From Bacteroidota bacterium (GTDB taxonomy: Bacteria > Bacteroidota > Bacteroidia > Flavobacteriales > Weeksellaceae), in contig JAEWZO010000023.1 of the NCBI GenBank assembly GCA_023458415.1, forward strand, positions 1 to 64,000: a DNA stretch of 64,000 nt. The letters are read 5' to 3'. The notes under the pieces were generated by a model. That model did not search any database and was not told the DNA's origin. It saw only the letters and a program-made list of their open reading frames with translations. Positions 58,298-64,000 of this stretch are shown piece by piece. The translations under genes were made by a program, and so were the position numbers. Positions within the stretch are counted from its first letter, which is position 1, and each line of letters opens with the position of its first letter.

Positions 58298-58948
58298 CTA
58301 AATTTTAAGAAGTTCTATGGTTTTTTCAGGATCATTGCTGCTGAAAACCGCATTTCCAGCCACAAGAACATCAGCGCCTGCATCGAAAAGTTTTGCTGCA
58401 TTATCAAGGTTTACACCACCGTCAATCTCAATCAGCGCCGTGGAATTATTGGAGAGGATTAAATCTTTCGTTTCTGCAATTTTCTTGTAGGTATTTTCAA
58501 TGAATTTCTGTCCGCCAAATCCTGGATTTACACTCATCAGTAAAACTAAATCTACTTCAGAAATAATATCTTCCAACATCAAAACTGGCGTTGAAGGATT
58601 TAAAACGACTCCGGCTTTCGCACCTTTTTCCTGAATAAGACTTATTGTTCTGTGAAGGTGAACGCACGCTTCATAGTGTACAGAAACCAAATCTGCTCCC
58701 TGATTGATAAATTCTTCCACATATTTTTCCGGCTCAACAATCATCAGGTGCACATCTACAAATTTTTTGCTGTGTTGACGGATGGTTTTCATGACCGGAA
58801 AACCGAAAGAAATATTCGGAACAAAACGCCCGTCCATTACATCCACATGCAGCCAGTCGGCCTGGCTTTGATTCAGCATTTCAATGTCCTGCTGAAGGTT
58901 TCCGAAATCTGCAGAAAGCAGGGAAGGTGCGATAAGTTTATTTTTCAT
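58298..58948 (-). CDS. rpe: Ribulose-phosphate 3-epimerase
   Basis: 216 aa TIM barrel. Motifs: APSLLSADFGNLQQDIEML at the start, HVDVMDGRFVPNISFG (metal His and Asp), LMIVEPEKYV, VNPGFGGQKFI and the final IDGGVNLDNAAKLFDAGADVLVAG. It interconverts ribulose-5-phosphate and xylulose-5-phosphate in the pentose phosphate pathway. It is the first gene of a two-gene unit with the small membrane protein. Upstream lies the M42 peptidase gene on the same strand, 14 nt away, so all three may share one transcript. Confidence 0.97.
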   Translation of the reverse strand: MKNKLIAPSLLSADFGNLQQDIEMLNQSQADWLHVDVMDGRFVPNISFGFPVMKTIRQHSKKFVDVHLMIVEPEKYVEEFINQGADLVSVHYEACVHLHRTISLIQEKGAKAGVVLNPSTPVLMLEDIISEVDLVLLMSVNPGFGGQKFIENTYKKIAETKDLILSNNSTALIEIDGGVNLDNAAKLFDAGADVLVAGNAVFSSNDPEKTIELLKI

Positions 58949-58962
58949 TTCTACTTTTTATT

Positions 58963-60039
58963 TTAATGATATTTCAGTTTCATGGTTGGTTTAATCTTCA
59001 ACAGCGATTCGTAGATGAGCTTAATTACATTAGCAACATCATCCTTTGCAACCATTTCTACTGTGGTGTGCATGTATCGAAGAGGAAGCGAAATGAGCGC
59101 ACTCGGAACACCGCCGTTGGAATGTGCAAAAGCGTCGGTATCCGTTCCTGTTGCACGGCTTGCAGCTGCTCTTTGATAAGGTATTTTTTTACTTTTTGCT
59201 GTTTCTACAATCAGCTCACGGATATTGTGATGAATACTTGGCGCGAAGAATACAACCGGACCTTCACCGCACTTTTGGTCTCCTTCTTTTTTCTTTTCAA
59301 TCATCGGTGTTGAAGTGTCGTGAGTAACATCTGTGATAATTGCGATATCCGGTTTAATGGTATCTGCAATCATATCTGCACCGTAAAGTCCCACTTCTTC
59401 CTGAACCGAATTTACAATATACAGTCCGAAAGGAAGTTTCTTTTTATTGGTAGAAAGCATTCGTGCAACTTCTGCAATCATAAAACCTCCCATTCGGTTG
59501 TCCAGTGCGCGACAAACAAAATAGCGATCGTTCAGTTCGAAAAATTCATCAGGATAAGTAATCATGCAGCCTACAAAAATTCCGAGTTCTTCAACTTCTT
59601 TCTTTGTTTTAGCTCCACAGTCAATAAATATATTTTCAAGTTTCGGTACTGGCTCATTGGAATTTGCTCCGCGTGTATGAATTGCTGGCCAACCGAAAAC
59701 ACCTTTCACAACACCTTTTTCACCGTGAATGTTGACTACTTTCGATGGCGCAATCATTTGATCGGAACCTCCGTTTCTTATGACGTAAATAAGACCGTCG
59801 TCCGTAATGTAATTTACATACCACGAAATTTCATCGGCGTGAGCTTCAATCACCACTTTAAATTCTGCTTCAGGATTAATGATTCCGTAGCAGGTTCCGT
59901 AATGGTCGTATTCAACCTTATCAACAAAAGGTTTAATATAATCCATCCAGACTTTCTGTCCGGCATATTCGTAACCGGTAGGCGAGGCAACATTAAGGTA
60001 TTCCTCCAGAAACTTTAGAGATTTTTTTTCGAACTTCAT
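58963..60039 (-). CDS. M42-family metallopeptidase (glutamyl-aminopeptidase/FrvX-like)
   Basis: 358 aa. The N-terminal aminopeptidase fold shows TGYEYAGQKVWMDYI and the first His in VIEAHADEISWYV; RALDNRMGGFM holds the bridging Asp; the catalytic Glu pair is in NSVQEEVGLYGA, and the last metal residues are Asp in ITDVTHDTS and His in PLRYMHTTVEMV. The family forms tetrahedral aminopeptidases that trim peptides or act as endoglucanase-like proteins. It is cytoplasmic (no signal peptide). Substrate not predictable. It diverges from the DUF4294 gene. Confidence 0.94.
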   Translation of the reverse strand: MKFEKKSLKFLEEYLNVASPTGYEYAGQKVWMDYIKPFVDKVEYDHYGTCYGIINPEAEFKVVIEAHADEISWYVNYITDDGLIYVIRNGGSDQMIAPSKVVNIHGEKGVVKGVFGWPAIHTRGANSNEPVPKLENIFIDCGAKTKKEVEELGIFVGCMITYPDEFFELNDRYFVCRALDNRMGGFMIAEVARMLSTNKKKLPFGLYIVNSVQEEVGLYGADMIADTIKPDIAIITDVTHDTSTPMIEKKKEGDQKCGEGPVVFFAPSIHHNIRELIVETAKSKKIPYQRAAASRATGTDTDAFAHSNGGVPSALISLPLRYMHTTVEMVAKDDVANVIKLIYESLLKIKPTMKLKYH

Positions 60040-60084
60040 ATAAAAGGGAATGATTTTTGTGACATTAAATTTTGATATTTAATG

Positions 60085-60096
60085 GAGGTAAAAGTA
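60085..60096 (+). promoter_or_regulatory. Unusual Shine-Dalgarno sequence for the DUF4294 gene
   Basis: GGAGG (60085-60089) lies 7 nt before ATG 60097. Strong Shine-Dalgarno sites are rare in this phylum, so it decides the start in favour of 60097 over an ATG at 60082. Confidence 0.6.
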
Positions 60097-60804
60097 ATGA
60101 AATTAGATAGAATTACAGCAGTAATTGGTTTGTTTTTGGGACTTTTCATGAATGCACAAGCGGATTCGGCTGTTATCGCAAAACCGGTAAGTCAGTATCC
60201 TCCAGAGCTTCTGAAGACTGATGAATACGGAAACAAATACTACTACGACGAGGCTCAGAAAGCCAAAATATACGAAATAGACGGAGAAAATGTGGTGGTG
60301 ATGGATGAGTTGATGCTATTGGCAAAACCACGATTTAATAATGATCTGGATCGTAACTATTATTTCTTTCTGAATAAAAAACTTTATCGGGTTTATCCAC
60401 TATTTCTCACGGCTTTGGAACAATACCGTGACATTCAGCACGAAATGGAAGGTTTAAGCAAAAACGAACAACGCCGCCTTACCGCTGAAAAACAAAAGGC
60501 TTTGGCTGATGCGTACGAAAAGCAACTTCGCGATCTTACCATTTCTGAAGGACAGGTTTTCGCTAAACTGATGAACCGTGCAACCGGAAAAACCGTGTAT
60601 GAAATCATCCGTGAACTTCGCGGTGGATGGAGTGCATTCTGGTGGAACGTAAAAGGAAATATGGCGGATGTGGATTTGAAACAACCTTACGATCCTCACG
60701 CCAACCGCGTTGATCTTTTCGTTGAATCTCTTCTGCAGAGTAACTGGAATTTGGGTTATCTGAAGCCATATCCGGGTTATCAGGATTATAAAATGACCAA
60801 ATAA
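60097..60804 (+). CDS. DUF4294 secreted protein
   Basis: 235 aa from ATG 60097. A signal peptide of about 22 residues (IGLFLGLFMNAQA) leads to a DUF4294 body: a strand-rich start (YGNKYYYDEAQKAKIYEIDGENVVVM), then helices AALEQYRDIQHEMEGLSKNEQRR-like and the family end RELRGGWSAFWWNVKGNMADVDL. The family is common in Bacteroidota and of unknown function. Its divergent neighbour is an M42 peptidase, which I recall as a frequent arrangement, hinting at a link that cannot be shown here. Confidence 0.82.
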   Translation: MKLDRITAVIGLFLGLFMNAQADSAVIAKPVSQYPPELLKTDEYGNKYYYDEAQKAKIYEIDGENVVVMDELMLLAKPRFNNDLDRNYYFFLNKKLYRVYPLFLTALEQYRDIQHEMEGLSKNEQRRLTAEKQKALADAYEKQLRDLTISEGQVFAKLMNRATGKTVYEIIRELRGGWSAFWWNVKGNMADVDLKQPYDPHANRVDLFVESLLQSNWNLGYLKPYPGYQDYKMTK

Positions 60805-61221
60805 TTAGCTGTAAAGCTCTTTTAGTTTTTCAAAAGCTATTTTGTCAACAGGTAGCGGGAGTGGATTTTCGTTGGTTTCAATTGGTAGCCACTCGATTTT
60901 TTCAATACAAGGATCCATAATCAGAAGCTCGTTTTCTTCCACCATTTCAGCTGTGTAATAGATGGTTAAAAGTTGTTCGTTTTCCCGGAATCGCGACACC
61001 ACGAAATCTTCCTGTGTGTAAAGATGCTTTACATTTTTAATTTTCAGATTCAGCTCTTCATCCAGTTCTCGGTGAAGACAGTCAATAACGCTTTCTCCGT
61101 ATTCAAGCCCGCCGCCTGGAAATTTTAGCAGTGGAACACCTGCATATTCTTCAAAAAGAGTTAATACCTTTTTTTCTTTTAAAACTGCAACATAAATCCG
61201 AATATTAATCCTGTCTATCAT
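60805..61221 (-). CDS. NUDIX hydrolase
   Basis: 138 aa. The Nudix box is GGLEYGESVIDCLHRELDEEL (Gly, then Glu, then REL-EE pattern), at about residues 36-56. NUDIX enzymes hydrolyse nucleoside diphosphates linked to other groups, such as oxidised nucleotides or nucleotide sugars. It overlaps mnmD by 4 nt and follows it, so the two are translated together. Its stop codon abuts the convergent DUF4294 gene. Substrate unknown. Confidence 0.92.
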   Translation of the reverse strand: MIDRINIRIYVAVLKEKKVLTLFEEYAGVPLLKFPGGGLEYGESVIDCLHRELDEELNLKIKNVKHLYTQEDFVVSRFRENEQLLTIYYTAEMVEENELLIMDPCIEKIEWLPIETNENPLPLPVDKIAFEKLKELYS

Positions 61222-61901
61222 AGTTTTCCTTTAAAAATTGCATTGATCATTTCGCGTTTTCCAGGAGGACCTTCTTTTTTTATTACTTCAAAATTAAGTT
61301 CCTGAAGAATTCTACGCACACTTCCTTTAGACGAATAGGTGGTAAGAAGTCCGTTGATGGCCATTTTCTCGGCAACAGTTTCAAACATTGGCTTTTCCCA
61401 TAGATCCGGCTGAACGCGTGCTCCGAAACAGTCGAAGTAAACAAGATCAATCCCAGGTAAAGTTAATGACTTTATTTCAAAAAAATCCAGCTGATATTTG
61501 GTGAAGAAAAAATTGTCGAAAAGTTCGATGGTTTTGTTCCATTCACATTCATGTATTTTCAGATAGTATTCTTTAACTTTTTCACTCTCAAAAAATGAAT
61601 CGTAGCTGAGTTCTGAAATTTCCTGAAGATTTACGGGGTATTTTTCTACCGTATGATAGTGAATAATATGATTTTTGTCAGTTTTCAAAAATTCATCAAT
61701 TGTCACTAAAACGTTCAGTCCTGTTCCGAAACCAAGTTCAAGAATATTAATTTCGTAATTATTAACTAAGTTTAATCCATTTTTAATAAATACATGTTGA
61801 GCTTCCTGAAGTGCACCATGATGCGAATGATAACCTTCATTCAAATCGTTGATAAACAATGTTTTACTTCCATCTGAAGTTGTTCGGATTTCTCTTTTCA
61901 T
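61218..61901 (-). CDS. mnmD: tRNA 5-(aminomethyl)-2-thiouridine methyltransferase, stand-alone MnmD
   Basis: 227 aa. The SAM-binding motif is ILELGFGTGLNVLVTI (about residues 55-70). The family start DGSKTLFINDLNEGYHSHHGALQEAQHVF and the later YFDCFGARVQPDLWEKPMF are marks of DUF752/MnmD. In E. coli it is fused to the MnmC oxidase; here it stands alone. It completes the mnm5s2U modification at tRNA wobble position 34. Co-translated with the NUDIX gene. Confidence 0.9.
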   Translation of the reverse strand: MKREIRTTSDGSKTLFINDLNEGYHSHHGALQEAQHVFIKNGLNLVNNYEINILELGFGTGLNVLVTIDEFLKTDKNHIIHYHTVEKYPVNLQEISELSYDSFFESEKVKEYYLKIHECEWNKTIELFDNFFFTKYQLDFFEIKSLTLPGIDLVYFDCFGARVQPDLWEKPMFETVAEKMAINGLLTTYSSKGSVRRILQELNFEVIKKEGPPGKREMINAIFKGKL

Positions 61902-61983
61902 GAGATTTTTTTCAAATTTAAACTAAATTCAGTACATTTAGAAAATAAAATTTTACTTGTAAACTCTATTAAATATTCAAAAA

Positions 61984-63057
61984 ATGATAATTCAAAAAAC
62001 TCCAAATTCAAAAATTGCAACTTTCGATCAGGAGAATTACCAATTTGGCGATCATTTTATCGACCATATGGTGATTTGTGAATATGAAAACGGGCAGTGG
62101 GGTGAAGCTAAACTGCTTCCGTACGGTCCGCTTCCTTTTTCCCCGGCTAACATGGCTTTCAATTATGGCCAGGCTTGCTTTGAAGGTATGAAAGCCTACA
62201 AAGACAAAGATGGTGATGCTTATCTCTTCCGTCCGGAGAAAAATTTTCAGAGAATCAATAAATCTGCTGTTCGTCTTGCAATGCCGGAAGTTCCTGAAGA
62301 GGTTTTCATGGGAGGTTTGAAGGCTTTGATGGACATCGACCGTGCGTGGATTCCGTATGGAGATGCAAAATCACTTTATATCCGACCATTAATTTTCGCA
62401 ACTGAAGAAGCTTTGAAAGCCAGAATTTCCACGAAATATATGTTTGCTATTGTAGCTTCTCCAGCAAAAAGTTACTATACAAAACCGGTTTCTGTAAAAA
62501 TTTCCGATTATTATTCCAGAGCAGCAAATGGCGGTGTAGGTTTTGCAAAGGCAGCAGGAAATTACGCCGCATCTTTTTACCCAACACAGCTTGCTATTGA
62601 AGACGGTTACGAACAGGTAATTTGGACCGATGACGCAACTCACGAATATTTTGAGGAAAGCGGAACGATGAATGTCTTTGTAAGAATTAACGATACTATT
62701 TATACGCCGCCAACTTCAGAGAAGATTTTGGACGGTGTCACAAGAGACAGTTTCATTCAGTTAGCCAAACATAAAGGTATTGAAGTAAAGGTTGAACCAA
62801 TTGCCGTAAAAGATGTTATCGCAGCACAAAAGGATGGTTCACTTAAAGAAGTTTGGGGCGTTGGAACTGCAGTTGTAACCAGTGTTTTTGAAGCTTTAGG
62901 TTATGATGGTGAACGCTTAGAACTTCCGAAATTATCAGACGAAGAAAGCTTTGCTTTAGGCTTGAAAAAAGCTTTGGTAGCCATCCAAACCAACAATGCA
63001 GAAGATCCTTTCGGATGGAGAGTTTTGGTGGAGGAAAATGTTTACGAAAAAATGTAA
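61984..63057 (+). CDS. ilvE: Branched-chain amino acid aminotransferase
   Basis: 357 aa fold IV PLP enzyme, the longer class seen in many Bacteroidota. The active Lys is in GFAKAAGNYAASF, with EYFEESGTMNVFVRI and the phosphate-binding GVGTAVVTSVF near the C-terminus. ACFEGMKAYKDKDG is the family's N-terminal motif. It transfers the amino group between glutamate and Leu/Ile/Val. A terminator follows at 63076. It is single, with no ilv genes nearby. Confidence 0.95.
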   Translation: MIIQKTPNSKIATFDQENYQFGDHFIDHMVICEYENGQWGEAKLLPYGPLPFSPANMAFNYGQACFEGMKAYKDKDGDAYLFRPEKNFQRINKSAVRLAMPEVPEEVFMGGLKALMDIDRAWIPYGDAKSLYIRPLIFATEEALKARISTKYMFAIVASPAKSYYTKPVSVKISDYYSRAANGGVGFAKAAGNYAASFYPTQLAIEDGYEQVIWTDDATHEYFEESGTMNVFVRINDTIYTPPTSEKILDGVTRDSFIQLAKHKGIEVKVEPIAVKDVIAAQKDGSLKEVWGVGTAVVTSVFEALGYDGERLELPKLSDEESFALGLKKALVAIQTNNAEDPFGWRVLVEENVYEKM

Positions 63058-63075
63058 TCCCATTTTTATGAATAG

Positions 63076-63103
63076 AAAAACCGCAGAAATTCCTGCGGTT
63101 TTT
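63076..63103 (+). terminator. Terminator after ilvE
   Basis: AAAAACCGCAG (63076-63086) pairs perfectly with CTGCGGTTTTT (63093-63103) around a 6-nt loop. Confidence 0.88.
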
Positions 63104-63130
63104 GTTTTTTTATATGTGAAGCCAAATGCG

Positions 63131-63138
63131 TATTTTCG
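63131..63138 (+). promoter_or_regulatory. -7 element of the gldI-like gene
   Basis: TATTTTCG fits TAnnTTTG with one change, 10 nt before the ATG at 63149. Confidence 0.5.
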
Positions 63139-63148
63139 CAAAAGTTTT

Positions 63149-63655
63149 ATGAAAAAAATACTCTTCATTTCGGCAATCTCGGTACTTAGCTGTGCAAAAC
63201 AGCAAAGTCATCCTCCTGTTGGTGGATTTCTGAGTGAGAAAGATTTGCAGGCATCAAAAAACCGTGCTAAAGTGTTGAATGAAACAGAGCGTGTCCAGAT
63301 TCAGGAATGGATAAAGGCTCAAGACGAGAAATTCTATCCGATGAGTATGAATTACTGGGTGAATCTTGAGAATCTCGGTGCAAATACTCGAAAAAGCAAC
63401 GATGAAATTGTTTCTTATCAATTCGATATCTACGATTTTGATGGTGTGAAACTGTATGACAAACCGAAAAAAAATGAAAATGTTCAGTTAGGTCGTTTCG
63501 AAGAACTGGAAGCTGTGGAAGATGCGGTTCGTTATTTAAACAGTAATCAGGAAGTAACGCTTCTCGTGCCGTCTGTTTTGGCTTTCGGAACGTATGGTGA
63601 TAATGACAAGATCCCAAACGACATGCCTTTAATTATTAAACTTAAAGCTTTATAA
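63149..63655 (+). CDS. gldI: GldI-like lipoprotein, FKBP-type peptidyl-prolyl isomerase
   Basis: 168 aa from ATG 63149; the open frame runs upstream through the ilvE end and terminator, so that part is not protein. Lipobox VLSC with Cys15 as the lipid site, then an FKBP-like domain at about 60-168 (YQFDIYDFDGVKLYDK, QLGRFEELEAVEDAVRYL, TLLVPSVLAFGTYGDNDKIP, final LIIKLKAL). GldI is a gliding-motility and T9SS-linked outer-membrane-facing lipoprotein. It precedes a cyclophilin lipoprotein gene by 3 nt. Confidence 0.85.
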   Translation: MKKILFISAISVLSCAKQQSHPPVGGFLSEKDLQASKNRAKVLNETERVQIQEWIKAQDEKFYPMSMNYWVNLENLGANTRKSNDEIVSYQFDIYDFDGVKLYDKPKKNENVQLGRFEELEAVEDAVRYLNSNQEVTLLVPSVLAFGTYGDNDKIPNDMPLIIKLKAL

Positions 63656-63658
63656 TAC

Positions 63659-64000
63659 ATGTTTAGAAATAGAATATTAATTTTTTTGGCAGCGGTTTCG
63701 CTGGCAAGTTGTACTCCAATTTATAAAAAAATGAACGTAGACAAAGAAACTTTTGATGGCCTAAAAGACGGTCTTTACGCCAATCTTCAAACTTCCAAAG
63801 GAAACATGCTGGTAAAACTGGAAGATAAAAAAGCACCGGTTACAGTTGCTAATTTTGTTGGTTTGGCTGAAGGAAAAATCGAGAATAAAGCAAAAGCTAA
63901 AGGACAGCCTTATTACGACGGTACAATTTTTCACCGCGTGATTAAAGATTTTATGATTCAGGGTGGAGATCCGAAAGGTACTGGAATGGGAGATCCCGGT
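63659..64000 (+). CDS. Cyclophilin-type peptidyl-prolyl isomerase lipoprotein, cut by window end
   Basis: 114 codons visible, 3' end outside the window. Signal with lipobox LASC (Cys18). The cyclophilin domain starts at about residue 38 (GLYANLQTSKGNMLVKLEDK) and shows APVTVANFVGLAEG, the catalytic Arg in FHRVIKDFMIQGGD and GTGMGDPG. It would fold periplasmic or outer-membrane proteins. It follows gldI by 3 nt and should be in the same transcript, so the pair gives two isomerases of different fold families attached to the membrane. Confidence 0.9.
   Translation, partial: MFRNRILIFLAAVSLASCTPIYKKMNVDKETFDGLKDGLYANLQTSKGNMLVKLEDKKAPVTVANFVGLAEGKIENKAKAKGQPYYDGTIFHRVIKDFMIQGGDPKGTGMGDPG

Noticed and set aside
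59320..60018. Long open frame (232 codons) on the plus strand
   Set aside because: Lies entirely antisense to the M42 peptidase, has Cys/Asn-rich nonsense composition and no promoter; a shadow of the real gene.

Overview
The window is a 64 kb stretch of a Bacteroidota chromosome, most likely Flavobacteriia, family Weeksellaceae (Chryseobacterium/Kaistella type). The case for this: secreted proteins carry C-terminal type IX secretion (T9SS) sorting domains; a GldI-type lipoprotein is present; regulators are the two-component 'propeller' kind; promoters match the Bacteroidota pattern TTTG/TTG-N19/20-TAnnTTTG; Shine-Dalgarno sequences are nearly absent; DNA is AT-rich. I see no rRNA, tRNA, CRISPR, prophage or insertion sequence. 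This is core chromosome with short accessory patches.

Layout. 1-3.8 kb: end of a starch/maltodextrin locus (GH13 enzyme, NTF2-like secreted protein, SLC45-type sugar transporter). 3.9-6.1 kb: pirin, FMN reductase, DUF808 membrane protein. 6.2-6.4 kb: a probable small RNA. 6.5-13.5 kb: purine block (purM, purN, a metallophosphoesterase, purH, purD, guaA), with short-period tandem repeats in several spacers. 13.5-21 kb: lipoprotein, DEAD-box helicase, a frameshifted T9SS cargo gene, PEP carboxylase, a T9SS subtilase, a sugar aminotransferase. 22-26.6 kb: propeller histidine kinase plus response regulator, then galE. 26.7-38.8 kb, mostly minus strand: outer-membrane receptor, mltG-dapF, sirtuin, stress proteins (PfpI, YciF-like), a copper ATPase with its HMA-AraC regulator, thioesterase, small membrane proteins. 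38.9-44.2 kb: T9SS beta-helix protein, aldo/keto reductase, DUF4153, BlaI-type repressor with a polylysine tail, PAP2-like protein. 44.3-47.1 kb: pyruvate dehydrogenase E1 alpha and E2. 47.2-57.4 kb, plus strand: lolD-like ATPase, radC, two uncharacterised genes, soluble pyrophosphatase, a membrane pyrophosphatase fused to an OmpA domain, dnaX with a programmed-frameshift signature, DAHP synthase-chorismate mutase, rsgA. 57.4 kb: a candidate sigma-54-driven small RNA on the minus strand. 57.5-64 kb: ndk, rpe, M42 peptidase, DUF4294, NUDIX, mnmD, ilvE, gldI and a cyclophilin lipoprotein cut by the window end.

How the genes work together: purM/N/H/D plus guaA carry most of the route to IMP and GMP. 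The two pyrophosphatases lie side by side, one soluble and one energy-conserving, and would remove PPi made by nucleotide and polymer synthesis. The copper ATPase lies directly downstream of a regulator that carries its own CxxC metal-binding domain, with three direct repeats between them. Most notable for follow-up: the mPPase-OmpA fusion, dnaX A11 recoding, the sigma-54-like small RNA, the HMA-AraC/copA circuit, period-7/8 repeats (one set inside copA) and several promoters placed only 4-5 nt from a start codon, which suggests leaderless mRNAs.
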